From: Conyzicola nivalis_A
GTDB lineage: Bacteria > Actinomycetota > Actinomycetes > Actinomycetales > Microbacteriaceae
Assembly: GCF_040548875.1 (NCBI RefSeq)
Contig: NZ_JBEPSJ010000001.1
Location: 930,001-994,000, forward strand
Direction: 5' to 3'
DNA: 64,000 nt
Positions 24,479 through 35,074 of this stretch are shown here, one piece after another (positions within the stretch are counted from its first letter, which is position 1; each line of letters begins with the position of its first letter). The notes beneath the pieces were generated by a model. That model saw only the letters and a list, made by a program, of their open reading frames with translations, was not told where the DNA came from and made no database searches. Position numbers and translations under genes: made by a program.

Positions 24479-24858
24479 GATCCGTCTACCTTCATCGTGT
24501 AATTGGCGATCTTGTAGTCGATGTGCGCGAGACTCTGCGTCATCGTCTCCAGCTGCGCGGCGACCGTGATGCGGTGTTCGAGCAGCAGGTCGCGGCGGGC
24601 CTCGGTCGTGTCGTCGCCGAGCCTGACCAGCTGCACGTATTCGCGCATCCGCGCGATCGGCATGGAGGTCGAGCGCAGCCTGGTGAGAAACACAACCCAG
24701 GCGACGTCCGCGCCGGAATAGCGGCGGTGCTGCGACGACGCGCGGTCGACCGCGTGGAGCATGAGCCCCGCGCGCTCGTAGTACCGCAGCGTGTGGGCCG
24801 TGAGCCCGGTCGCCTCGGCGACCTCGGAGATGGAGAGCGAGTCCTGCGTTATCGACAT
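24475..24858 (-). CDS. MerR family transcriptional regulator
   Basis: This 127-residue MerR-type activator has the N-terminal winged HTH SISEVAEATGLTAHTLRYYE (about 9-28), a RRYSGADVAWVVFL segment and a C-terminal coiled coil. It has no cysteines in the effector region, so it is not a metal or redox sensor of the MerR or SoxR type and more likely binds a small organic ligand. Its promoter carries a perfect 22-bp palindrome within a 19-bp spacer. The -10 element lies so close to the ATG that the mRNA is probably leaderless. Confidence 0.93.
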   Translation of the reverse strand: MSITQDSLSISEVAEATGLTAHTLRYYERAGLMLHAVDRASSQHRRYSGADVAWVVFLTRLRSTSMPIARMREYVQLVRLGDDTTEARRDLLLEHRITVAAQLETMTQSLAHIDYKIANYTMKVDGS

Positions 24859-24864
24859 GGCATC

Positions 24865-24895
24865 AGGCTAAGACTTAGAGCGCGCTCTAAGTCAA
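24865..24895 (-). promoter_or_regulatory. MerR-type promoter/operator of the merR-AKR operon
   Basis: On the minus strand a -35 TTGACT (24895-24890) and a -10 TAGCCT (24870-24865) are separated by 19 bp. A perfect 22-bp palindrome of half-site GACTTAGAGCG (24872-24893) sits across the spacer. Long 19-20 bp spacers with a central dyad are the hallmark of MerR-controlled promoters. The transcription start would fall at or next to the ATG at 24858. Confidence 0.85.
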
Positions 24896-24960
24896 GCGCG
24901 CCGCGCTCGGGCGCTGCGGGAGTGCCGTCCGGCGTCGGTGCCGGGGGCTATCGTCGAGGC

Positions 24961-25524
24961 ATGACGCAGAATATCTACTACGTGGCCAGCAGCCTCGACG
25001 GTTTCATCGCAGACGCCGACAACGGCATCGACTGGCTGCTCGGCTTCGGATTCGAGAGCTTCCAGGAGCACTACGACGAGTTCCTCGCCGGCGTCGGCGC
25101 GATCGTGATGGGCTCGGCCACCTACGACTTCATGCTCGGCGAGAGCGCCACCTCACCGTGGCCGTACGCCGATCTGCCGACATGGGTCGTCACCTCACGT
25201 GAGCTGCCGTCGGTCGACGGGGCGAACATCTCGTTCGTGCACGGGTCGGTCGCCGACTTCGACTCCCGAGTGCGCGAGAGCGCCGGTGAACGCGACGTCT
25301 GGATCGTGGGCGGCGGCGACGTGGCCGCGCAGTACGCCGACGCGGGCCTGCTCGACCGGCTGCTGGTCACGGTGATGCCGATCGTTCTCGGCCGAGGCGT
25401 TCCCCTGCTGCCCGTCACCTCCCACACCGGGGTTCTGACGTTGGAGTCGACCACGCAGTTCGATCCCGGCGCGGTGGGGCTCGCCTACACGGTAGCCCGG
25501 CCCGAAGGTGCGGACGGCGCCTGA
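24961..25524 (+). CDS. RibD C-terminal domain (dihydrofolate reductase-like) protein
   Basis: This 187-residue protein has the DHFR-like fold of the RibD C-terminal family, presumably an NADPH-dependent reductase of unknown substrate. The N-terminal motif YYVASSLDGFIAD and the cofactor-loop motif VWIVGGGDVAAQ (about 116-127) are typical, as is MPIVLGRGVPLLP. Members of this type are often annotated as YyaP/YqjY-like dihydrofolate reductase proteins. It stands alone, divergent from the MerR operon and convergent with the lipoprotein gene. Confidence 0.88.
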   Translation: MTQNIYYVASSLDGFIADADNGIDWLLGFGFESFQEHYDEFLAGVGAIVMGSATYDFMLGESATSPWPYADLPTWVVTSRELPSVDGANISFVHGSVADFDSRVRESAGERDVWIVGGGDVAAQYADAGLLDRLLVTVMPIVLGRGVPLLPVTSHTGVLTLESTTQFDPGAVGLAYTVARPEGADGA

Positions 25525-25566
25525 GGGGCGCGGCGGCGGGGCGGACTGCGGCGGGGCGGACGGCGG

Positions 25567-26172
25567 CTAAGGGGTCGGTGCGGCGGGGGCGCGCACCGCG
25601 GCCACCGCGTACTCGACCTCGACGGCGAGCGGATCGCGGGTGCAGCCGGTCTCGAGCGCGGCCTCGGTGACCGTGTCGGTGTACGAGATCGTGCCGGTGA
25701 GGGTGGATGCCGTCGGCGTGCCGTCGACGTCGGCCGTCTCCCCCACGGTGAGGGTCGCTTTCTGTGCGAAGTCGAACCCGTCGACGGCGACGACCGCGCC
25801 GGTGGTCGCGTTCACGCAGTCGAGGCCGCCCGAGAACTCGTAGTCGAAGCCGCCGTCGGTCTGCACGAAGTCCGTCGACTCGCGCGCCTCGAGGGTGGCC
25901 CCGCTCGAGACGGTTCCGTCGCAGAGGGCGTCGTCGCACTGCTCGCGCTCGACCAGCACGTATCGCACGGAGGTCGCGCCGACGACGTGGGCGGGGTTCG
26001 ACAGGTCGTTGCTCGAGACCACCGTGCGGGTGACGACCCACTCTCCGGCGACATCGGCCTGGGCCGTCGAGACTGCCGACGTCGAGTCGTCAGGAGAACC
26101 GGCGGTGCACCCGCTCAGCGAGATGAGGGCAGTCGCGGCAGCGAGAACGGCGACGACACGGCGGGGAGGCAT
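25567..26172 (-). CDS. Hypothetical lipoprotein
   Basis: This is a 201-residue secreted lipoprotein with signal peptide residues 1-21 and the lipobox SLSGC (Cys22). The mature part is Thr/Val/Asp rich with four further cysteines (in EQCDDALCDGT, the GLDCVN segment and ETGCTRD), which may form two disulfides. The predicted structure is mostly beta. I recognise no named family. It is upstream of nothing in its own direction except dxs (82 bp away). Confidence 0.7.
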   Translation of the reverse strand: MPPRRVVAVLAAATALISLSGCTAGSPDDSTSAVSTAQADVAGEWVVTRTVVSSNDLSNPAHVVGATSVRYVLVEREQCDDALCDGTVSSGATLEARESTDFVQTDGGFDYEFSGGLDCVNATTGAVVAVDGFDFAQKATLTVGETADVDGTPTASTLTGTISYTDTVTEAALETGCTRDPLAVEVEYAVAAVRAPAAPTP

Positions 26173-26254
26173 CTGAGAATCATCGCAGCCGCGCGGCGGA
26201 GTGACAACTTTGACGTGTGCGCCGTGTGGTGCTTAGTCGTGTGCCCAGTGGCGC

Positions 26255-28219
26255 CTAGCTCGGTTCCCGTCGCAGGCGGGCGTCCAGCTCGATGTCGTCG
26301 GGGAGGGGCCGGGCAACGGGGATCTTGCTGCCGAGCACCTGCGACACGAGGTCCCGCGCGATGTCCTGAGGGGTGAGGCCCACCCGCTCCAGGATCTGCT
26401 CCCGTGTGCCGTGGTCGAGGAACTCGTCGGGCAGCCCGAGCTCGGTGACGGCGGTGTCGACGCCGGCGGCGCGCAGGTCCTGCCGAATACGGGTTCCGAT
26501 GCCGGCGACGCGCACGCCGTCTTCGATCGAGACGACGATGCGGTGCTCCGCTGCGAACCCGATGATGCTCTCGGGCACGGGCACCACCCAGCGCGGGTCG
26601 ACGACTGTGGCGCCGATGCCCTGCGCGGCCAGCCGTTCGGCGACCTGCAGGCCGAGCTTCGCCATCGGGCCGACGGTGATGATGAGGACGTCCTTGTGGG
26701 CGGCCTCCCGCAGCACGTCGACTCCGTCGTCGGTGCGCCGTAGCGCCTCGAACTCGTTGCCGACAGAGCCCTTCGAGAAGCGCACGACGGTGGGGCCGTC
26801 TTCCACGGCGACGGCCTCCCGCAGCTCCTCGCGCAGGCGGGTCGCGTCGCGCGGCGCGGCGATGCGGATGTTCGGGACGACCTGCAGGATCGCGAGGTCC
26901 CACATGCCGTGGTGGCTCGGCCCGTCGGGTCCGGTGACACCCGCGCGGTCGAGAACGAACGTGACGCCGGCCTTGTGCAGCGCGACATCCATCAGCACCT
27001 GGTCGAAGGCACGGTTCACGAAGGTGGCGTACATGGCGACCACGGGGTGCAGGCCGCCGAACGCGAGCCCCGCCGCCGAGGTCACGGCGTGCTGTTCTGC
27101 TATGCCGACGTCGAGCACTCGGCCGGGGAAACGCTCGGCGAACTTGTGCAGCCCGGTCGGTCGCAGCATGGCGGCGGTGATGCCGACGATGCGGGGGTTG
27201 CTCGATGCGATGTCGACGATCTCGTCGGCGAACACCGACGTCCACGACGGCTTGCTGGCGACCTCGGTCGGTTCCCCGGTCTCGGGGTCGATCTGGCCGA
27301 CGGCGTGGAACTGGTCGGCTGTGTCGGCGAGGGCGGGCAGGTAGCCGCGGCCCTTCTCGGTGATCGCGTGCACGATGACGGGCGCGCCGTAGTTCCTCGC
27401 CTGCTCGAGGGCCGACTGCATCGCGACGATGTCGTGGCCGTGGATCGGCCCGATGTACTTTATGTCGAGGTTGGAGTAGAGCGCCTCGTTGTTGGTGAAG
27501 CGGCTGAGGAAGCCGTGCGTGCCCCCGCGGATGCCGCGGTAGAAGGCCCGACCAGGGGTGCCGAGCTTGCCGAACAGCTTCTCGCTCGAACGGTGCAGGT
27601 TGCGGTAGGAGCTGCGGGTGCGCACGTCGTTGAGGAAGTGCGCCATGCCGCCGATCGTCGGAGCGTAGGAGCGGCCGTTGTCGTTGACGACGATCACGAG
27701 GTTGCGCGAGTTGTCGTCGCTGATGTTGTTCAGCGCCTCCCACGTCATGCCGCCGGTGAGCGATCCGTCGCCGACGACCGCGACGACGTGCCTGTCGCCC
27801 TGCCCGGTCATGGTGAAGGCGCGCGAGATGCCGTCGGCCCATGACAGAGAGCTCGATGCGTGGGAGCTCTCGACGATGTCGTGCGGCGACTCGGAGCGCT
27901 GCGGGTATCCGGCCAGCCCGTCTTCGAGACGGAGCTTGCTGAAGTCCTGACGACCGGTGAGCAGCTTGTGGACGTAGGTCTGGTGACCGGTGTCGAAGAC
28001 GATGGCGTCGCGCGGCGAGTCGAAGACGCGGTGGATGGCGAGGGTGAGCTCGACGACACCGAGGTTCGGACCGAGGTGTCCCCCGGTCTTCGAGACCTCG
28101 GCGACGAGGAACTCGCGGATCTCGGCCGCGAGATCGACGAGCTGACCCGGGGTCAGCCCGTCGAGATCGCGCGGACCGGTGATCGCGCCAAGCAAACCGA
28201 TGTTCTCGTGCTGACCCAT
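26255..28219 (-). CDS. dxs: 1-deoxy-D-xylulose-5-phosphate synthase
   Basis: DXS condenses pyruvate and glyceraldehyde 3-phosphate, the entry step of the MEP isoprenoid pathway. The 654-residue protein has the thiamine-diphosphate motif starting at GDG (150-152), the catalytic region with VDTGHQ-like FDTGHQTYVHK near 75-85, the GIAEQHAVTSAAG segment with the proton-shuttling Glu, and the C-terminal transketolase domain. The gene lies 9 bp downstream of acnA and is probably cotranscribed with it, the usual actinobacterial neighbourhood. The organism makes PLP by PdxST, so DXS serves isoprenoids and thiamine only. Confidence 0.96.
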   Translation of the reverse strand: MGQHENIGLLGAITGPRDLDGLTPGQLVDLAAEIREFLVAEVSKTGGHLGPNLGVVELTLAIHRVFDSPRDAIVFDTGHQTYVHKLLTGRQDFSKLRLEDGLAGYPQRSESPHDIVESSHASSSLSWADGISRAFTMTGQGDRHVVAVVGDGSLTGGMTWEALNNISDDNSRNLVIVVNDNGRSYAPTIGGMAHFLNDVRTRSSYRNLHRSSEKLFGKLGTPGRAFYRGIRGGTHGFLSRFTNNEALYSNLDIKYIGPIHGHDIVAMQSALEQARNYGAPVIVHAITEKGRGYLPALADTADQFHAVGQIDPETGEPTEVASKPSWTSVFADEIVDIASSNPRIVGITAAMLRPTGLHKFAERFPGRVLDVGIAEQHAVTSAAGLAFGGLHPVVAMYATFVNRAFDQVLMDVALHKAGVTFVLDRAGVTGPDGPSHHGMWDLAILQVVPNIRIAAPRDATRLREELREAVAVEDGPTVVRFSKGSVGNEFEALRRTDDGVDVLREAAHKDVLIITVGPMAKLGLQVAERLAAQGIGATVVDPRWVVPVPESIIGFAAEHRIVVSIEDGVRVAGIGTRIRQDLRAAGVDTAVTELGLPDEFLDHGTREQILERVGLTPQDIARDLVSQVLGSKIPVARPLPDDIELDARLRREPS

Positions 28220-28228
28220 GTTTCGAGC

Positions 28229-31039
<2,811 letters not shown>

Positions 31040-31098
31040 AGTGCCGTCTCCCTTGCTGACCTGACTCCATCCTCGCGGTACGCCTGATGGCGTGCCAG

Positions 31099-31117
31099 CA
31101 AGGTAAGCCTAAGCCTG
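31099..31117 (-). promoter_or_regulatory. DtxR/IdeR-like iron box upstream of acnA
   Basis: The plus-strand 19-mer CAAGGTAAGCCTAAGCCTG matches the iron-box consensus TWAGGTWAGSCTWACCTWA at 15 of 19 positions, 60-78 bp before the acnA ATG. An iron-regulated aconitase is biologically sensible. Binding is not shown. Confidence 0.5.
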
Positions 31118-31165
31118 CGCGGCGGCAACGATCAGGTCGCAATGAAGCGAGATGCCCCCAGTATA

Positions 31166-31183
31166 TATCTTGATATCAAGATA
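31166..31183 (-). promoter_or_regulatory. Perfect 18-bp palindrome upstream of acnA
   Basis: TATCTTGATATCAAGATA is a perfect palindrome in an otherwise GC-rich 163-bp gap between DUF3159 and acnA. Its size and AT content fit a MarR-family operator. In Streptomyces a MarR-type regulator (TamR) controls aconitase, which makes such an assignment plausible but unproven. Confidence 0.55.
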
Positions 31184-31202
31184 CTTTGCCCGACTCGGGC
31201 TG

Positions 31203-31928
31203 TCAGGCGACCGGCTTCTCGTGAGCAGTGTCGCCCTTCGCGTAGACGGCGCGCACGAGGAGCCACGTGACCCAGAGCGTGGCGGCGTAGAGCGGGAGTC
31301 CCATGATGAGCTTGGTGGCGCCCAGAGCCTGCACCTGGCCGGCGTAGTACAGCGGCACCTGCACCGCGAGTCGAAGCGCGAACATCCCGGTCCACAGCAC
31401 GGTGGTGACGACGGCAATGCGGAACTTCGCCTTGTCGGCCCTCCACGCCGTTCCCTCGCTGCGCAGGAAGCCGACGATGATCCCGATGGCGGGCCAGCGC
31501 ACGGCGAGCGACACGAGCAGGGCCACGACGTAGGCGGCGTTGAGCAGGAAGCCGAGCACGAAGTTCTCCTCGGCGCGGCCGGAGAATATCGCCAGAGCCG
31601 CGGAGACCGCGATGCCGGCGAGCCCCACGAGCGCCGGCACGACCGGGGTGCGGGTGATGAGGCGCACGAGCACGAACACCACCGCGATGCCGGCCGGGAC
31701 GAGCACCGACGGCACCGCGTCGCCGGTGATGGCGAAGACGAGCACGAAGAGGAATCCGGGCAGCAGCGACTCGATGATGCCGCGCACTCCGCCGATCGCG
31801 GCGAGCAGCGCCCCCGCGGTCGGGGTCTCCCCCGGTGTCACCTGGCCGAAGCCGGACTTCTGGGCGGCGGCGGAGAACGCCTCGGAGAAGTTCGGAGGGG
31901 TCGCCTGATCGTCGCGATCGTCAGCCAT
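31203..31928 (-). CDS. DUF3159 family membrane protein
   Basis: This 241-residue integral membrane protein belongs to the actinobacterial DUF3159 family of unknown function. Five or six hydrophobic segments cover about 50-215. The motif IGGVRGIIESLLPGFLFVLVF-like region (about 46-66), with its conserved Glu and Pro, is the family signature. The N-terminal 40 residues are polar. The gene lies 3 bp downstream of DUF3710, in the conserved order dut-DUF3710-DUF3159. Confidence 0.85.
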   Translation of the reverse strand: MADDRDDQATPPNFSEAFSAAAQKSGFGQVTPGETPTAGALLAAIGGVRGIIESLLPGFLFVLVFAITGDAVPSVLVPAGIAVVFVLVRLITRTPVVPALVGLAGIAVSAALAIFSGRAEENFVLGFLLNAAYVVALLVSLAVRWPAIGIIVGFLRSEGTAWRADKAKFRIAVVTTVLWTGMFALRLAVQVPLYYAGQVQALGATKLIMGLPLYAATLWVTWLLVRAVYAKGDTAHEKPVA

Positions 31929-31931
31929 CGA

Positions 31932-32561
31932 TCAGACCGTGGTGGGGGCGCTCGGTGCCTCGCCCGTCGGCGTCGCCGCCGGCATGTGCAGGGGAATGAG
32001 GTCGCGGGGCGGCATCGGGGTGTTGCCGCGGACCACCACGATGCTGCGGAAGAGGTCTTCGATCTGCGCGGCCGCGGCGGGTTCGACGGCGCCCTCGCCG
32101 GCGATGACCCCGCGCAGGAACCAGCGCGGGCCGTCTACTCCGACGAACCGCGCGATGCGGGTGCCGGTCTGGCCCGCGGTCGTCACGGGGATCTCGGCGA
32201 GCACCTCCGGACCGAACGGCCCGTCGCTGACCGTGGTCGTTCCACCCTGTTTGTGGATCTGGTCGATGATCTGCGCGCGGATCTCGTTCCACAGCCCGCT
32301 CGTGCGCGGTGCCGCGAACGGCTGCACCTGCAGCGACGAGCCGGCGAAGTCGAGGCCGACCGCGACGACGCGCTTGCTGCCCTCCTCGACCTCGAGCCGG
32401 AGCTGCAGGTCGGTGCGCGGCACGATCTTCACGCCGCCGAGGTCGACGTAGGGGCGGACCGCGTTGGCCTCGCTCTCGTCGAGCGGGCCGTTCGTCTCGC
32501 GGTCGGCGGGCGCCGACTTGGCATCGTCGTCGACGATGGTTTCGAATTCGTTGTCGCTCAC
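31932..32561 (-). CDS. DUF3710 family protein
   Basis: This 209-residue soluble protein belongs to the actinobacterial DUF3710 family, of unknown function. The conserved segments are RPYVDLGGVKIVPR (about 36-49), a region around VAVGLDFAGSSLQVQPFAAPR, and the GVDGPRWFLRGVI motif (about 147-159). The start overlaps the dut stop by 4 bp. It is tightly linked to dut and DUF3159. Confidence 0.85.
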   Translation of the reverse strand: MSDNEFETIVDDDAKSAPADRETNGPLDESEANAVRPYVDLGGVKIVPRTDLQLRLEVEEGSKRVVAVGLDFAGSSLQVQPFAAPRTSGLWNEIRAQIIDQIHKQGGTTTVSDGPFGPEVLAEIPVTTAGQTGTRIARFVGVDGPRWFLRGVIAGEGAVEPAAAAQIEDLFRSIVVVRGNTPMPPRDLIPLHMPAATPTGEAPSAPTTV

Positions 32562-33016
32562 GCGTTGTCTCCTGACTGGATTGCGCTGTACCCGGTCGAT
32601 CCGAAGCCTGATTCGCCTCGGGCGCTGCCGGGAAGTGTGTGGACCGGTATAAAGCGAGCACGCGATACCGGCATAACGATGATCTGCGCTACGCGGTCAC
32701 CGATCGCCACAGAATACGCCACCGAACTGTCTGTATTGAGCAGGGTCACCCGGATTTCGCCGCGGTAGCCGGCATCCACGGTGCCCGGGCTGTTCACGAT
32801 GGTGATGCCGTGCTTCGACGCGAGGCCGCTGCGGGGCACCACGAAGGCGACGTAGCCGTCGGGCAGGGCGATGGACACGCCCGTGCCCACGGTGGCGCGC
32901 TGGCCCGGCTCCAGGTCGACCGCCTCGGACGCGAGAAGGTCGGCTCCGGCGTCTCCCGGGTGCGAGTACTCGGGAACGTGGGCAGACGAAATGAGAACCT
33001 CTACGGAATCTGGCAC
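32558..33016 (-). CDS. dut: dUTP diphosphatase
   Basis: dUTPase converts dUTP to dUMP, keeping uracil out of DNA. The 152-residue trimeric type shows the five motifs: HPGDAGADL (19-27), VPRSGLA near 60-66, the uracil-binding hairpin GTVDAGYRGEI (about 78-88), GDRVAQIIV (about 105-113) and the flexible C-terminal RGESGFGSTG. DUF3710 overlaps its 3' end. The divergent DUF3093 gene begins 55 bp away. Confidence 0.96.
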   Translation of the reverse strand: MPDSVEVLISSAHVPEYSHPGDAGADLLASEAVDLEPGQRATVGTGVSIALPDGYVAFVVPRSGLASKHGITIVNSPGTVDAGYRGEIRVTLLNTDSSVAYSVAIGDRVAQIIVMPVSRARFIPVHTLPGSARGESGFGSTGYSAIQSGDNA

Positions 33017-33071
33017 GTCACGAGGGTAGTGCAGAACAACGGGGCATCAGAAAGCCTGATGGAATAGGTGC

Positions 33072-33527
33072 ATGACCACCTTGTACCGAGAGAGACTGTG
33101 GCCTGCGCCGTGGCTCTTCATCGCGACCGCCCTTGTGATTCCCGCCAGCCTGCTCGTCTTCCTGCCGATCAGCCAGACTGCCGGGGTCGTGGTCGCGATA
33201 GTGCTCTATCTCGGATGCGTCGGGCTGCTGATCCTCGGAGGTCCGGTGATAGAGGTCACAGACTCGGATTTTCGCGCCGGGAAGGCGACGCTCCCCCTGT
33301 CGATAGCCGGTACGGTCACGGCTCACACGGGGGACGATGCGCGGGTCGAGCGTGGAACGGGGCTCGACGCCCGTACGTGGCTGCTCATTCGCGGGTGGAT
33401 CTCGCCTCTGGTGAAGATCGAGATCCTCGACGAACGAGACAGCGCTCCGTACTGGGTTGTGTCGACGCGGCATCCGGATGCCGTTGTCGCCGCGATCTCC
33501 GCGGCGAAACAACGGGCAGTCGGGTAG
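33072..33527 (+). CDS. DUF3093 family membrane protein
   Basis: This 151-residue protein has two N-terminal hydrophobic segments (about 12-32 and 36-57) and a C-terminal beta-rich domain. It fits the actinobacterial DUF3093 family, which is typically encoded beside dut. The conserved tail has WISPLVKIEILDERDSAPYW and VSTRHPD. Function unknown. A small hairpin (catcag/ctgatg, 33045-33061) lies just before the start. The stop abuts the stop of the convergent DUF4193 gene with no base between them. Confidence 0.85.
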   Translation: MTTLYRERLWPAPWLFIATALVIPASLLVFLPISQTAGVVVAIVLYLGCVGLLILGGPVIEVTDSDFRAGKATLPLSIAGTVTAHTGDDARVERGTGLDARTWLLIRGWISPLVKIEILDERDSAPYWVVSTRHPDAVVAAISAAKQRAVG

Positions 33528-33821
33528 TTAGGCCGCGCACTCCAGGCAGATCGGTCCGAGCTTTGTCTCGTGATCGATCTGCGAACGGTGCTTCACGAGG
33601 AAGCATTCAACGCACGTGAACTCGTCGGCCTGTGCGGGAAGCACAACCACGTCGAGGTCGTGCTCGGAGAGGTCCCCACCCTCTAGTTCGAAACTGCCAG
33701 GGTTATCGGCGTCATCAACGTCGACTGAGCCAGACATCTTGTCTGGAACGCGCTCCTTGAGGGCCTCGATCGACTCTGTGTCGTCGTCGGTCTTGCGGGG
33801 TGCGTCGTAGTCGGTTGCCAT
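33528..33821 (-). CDS. DUF4193 family zinc-ribbon-like protein
   Basis: This 97-residue acidic protein ends in a probable zinc knuckle, CVEC (about 70-73) and CLEC (about 92-95), with an intervening KHRSQIDHE segment. It belongs to the actinobacterial DUF4193 family of unknown function. The start at 33821 (MATDYDAPRK) is preferred over an ATG 6 bp upstream because the AAGAAGTGG site then has a normal 6-bp spacer. It is divergent from sepH. Confidence 0.85.
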   Translation of the reverse strand: MATDYDAPRKTDDDTESIEALKERVPDKMSGSVDVDDADNPGSFELEGGDLSEHDLDVVVLPAQADEFTCVECFLVKHRSQIDHETKLGPICLECAA

Positions 33822-34023
33822 GCCCATCCACTTCTTGTATGCGTCTAGTTATCTAAATCGGCGGCCACAGTTTGCATCATTGGTTTGTGAATAGCAAACC
33901 CAATTTGACACTTGTTGTGGCGACAGGATTGGTAACTTACGGCGCGCCCACTGTATTCCCGTACTCCCCGCTGAAACCGTGGCATCCTTAGCGGGAATAT
34001 CGAGCGCTGGAGGGTATCTCAGC
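33822..34023. other. Divergent promoter region of DUF4193 and sepH
   Basis: This AT-richer gap of about 200 bp has a consensus-like TTGACA at 33905-33910 and a small inverted repeat GGTTTG/CAAACC (33882-33900). An unambiguous -10 at normal spacing was not found. The sepH ribosome site is GGAGGG at about 34010-34015. Confidence 0.4.
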
Positions 34024-35064
34024 ATGCAAGACCTGCGAGTAATCGGAGTAGAGAACGGGGCACTCCTCGTGTCCTCCGTCGACGGCAACCGTTTTCGGAT
34101 ACCGATCGACGAAGTGCTGCAGTCGAAACTGCGACAGGCGGTTCCCGATCCGGGGGCCGGTCGCAAGATCGCGCCGCGCGAGATCCAGGCACAGATCCGT
34201 TCTGGCATGTCCGCTCAGGACGTGGCCGCCATCACCGGTGTGCCGCTCGAGTACATCCAGAAGTTCGAGGGACCCGTGCTCGCCGAACGCGAGTTCGTCG
34301 TCGAGACCGCGCTCGGCGTCGCCGTGCACACGGCGGTCGAGTCCGACCCGATGAGCGTCGGCCGCACGTTCGGCATCGTCATCCGCGAGCGACTCGTGGG
34401 CCTCGGCGCACTGAACGAGCGTTGGGCGAGCTGGAAAGACCCCGAGACGGGCTGGATCGTGAAGCTCGCCTTCACCGCCGAGCAGATCGACCACGACGCC
34501 CGCTGGCGGTTCGACCCGAAGAAGCTCACCCTCGCTCCTCTCAACAACGAGGCCGTCACTCTCTCCCAGCAGGGCGAGTCGCAGGGTGCGCTCATCCCGC
34601 GCCTGCGCGCCGTGAACGGCGACGACCGTGAGGCCGACAACTCCCGCTTCGACAGCGGCGCATTCGACATCGACGACGACAGCCTTCGTCACCCCGACGA
34701 CGAGCTGCCGCTGAACCGCTTCGGCTCCGGCGCCCCCGTCGAGCACGCCCCGCTGCAGGACCACAATCAGACGGCCGACCTGCTCGAGGCCCTGCGTCGG
34801 CGTCGCGGCGAGCGTGAGGCCGCGTCGTTCACCGACGACGAGGAGTCGGCGAACCACCCGTCACGCTCGCAGAACGCCACGGGCGGCATCCGCCTGGTCG
34901 ACGTTCCGCTCGACGGATTCCTGACGGAGGACTCGGACGAGGGCCGCTCAACGGCCCCGCAACCGGTCATCCCCACCAAGCACACCGCCCGCAAGGGCCG
35001 CACGGCGATGCCCAGCTGGGACGACATCGTCTTCGGCGCGCGTCCCGACGACGACCTGACCTAG
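34024..35064 (+). CDS. sepH: SepH (Z-ring positive regulator, HTH and coiled C-terminal region)
   Basis: SepH binds FtsZ and stimulates Z-ring assembly in actinobacteria. The 346-residue protein has the conserved N-terminal domain beginning MQDLRVIGVENGALLV, with an HTH-like segment APREIQAQIRSGMSAQDVAA (about 49-68). A long acidic, low-complexity linker runs from about 200. The C-terminal motif (MPSWDDIVFGARPD) is the conserved FtsZ-associated end. The start is fixed by GGAGGG 9 bp upstream; the frame extends upstream without homology. Confidence 0.92.
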   Translation: MQDLRVIGVENGALLVSSVDGNRFRIPIDEVLQSKLRQAVPDPGAGRKIAPREIQAQIRSGMSAQDVAAITGVPLEYIQKFEGPVLAEREFVVETALGVAVHTAVESDPMSVGRTFGIVIRERLVGLGALNERWASWKDPETGWIVKLAFTAEQIDHDARWRFDPKKLTLAPLNNEAVTLSQQGESQGALIPRLRAVNGDDREADNSRFDSGAFDIDDDSLRHPDDELPLNRFGSGAPVEHAPLQDHNQTADLLEALRRRRGEREAASFTDDEESANHPSRSQNATGGIRLVDVPLDGFLTEDSDEGRSTAPQPVIPTKHTARKGRTAMPSWDDIVFGARPDDDLT

Positions 35065-35074
35065 CCCGACCGCG

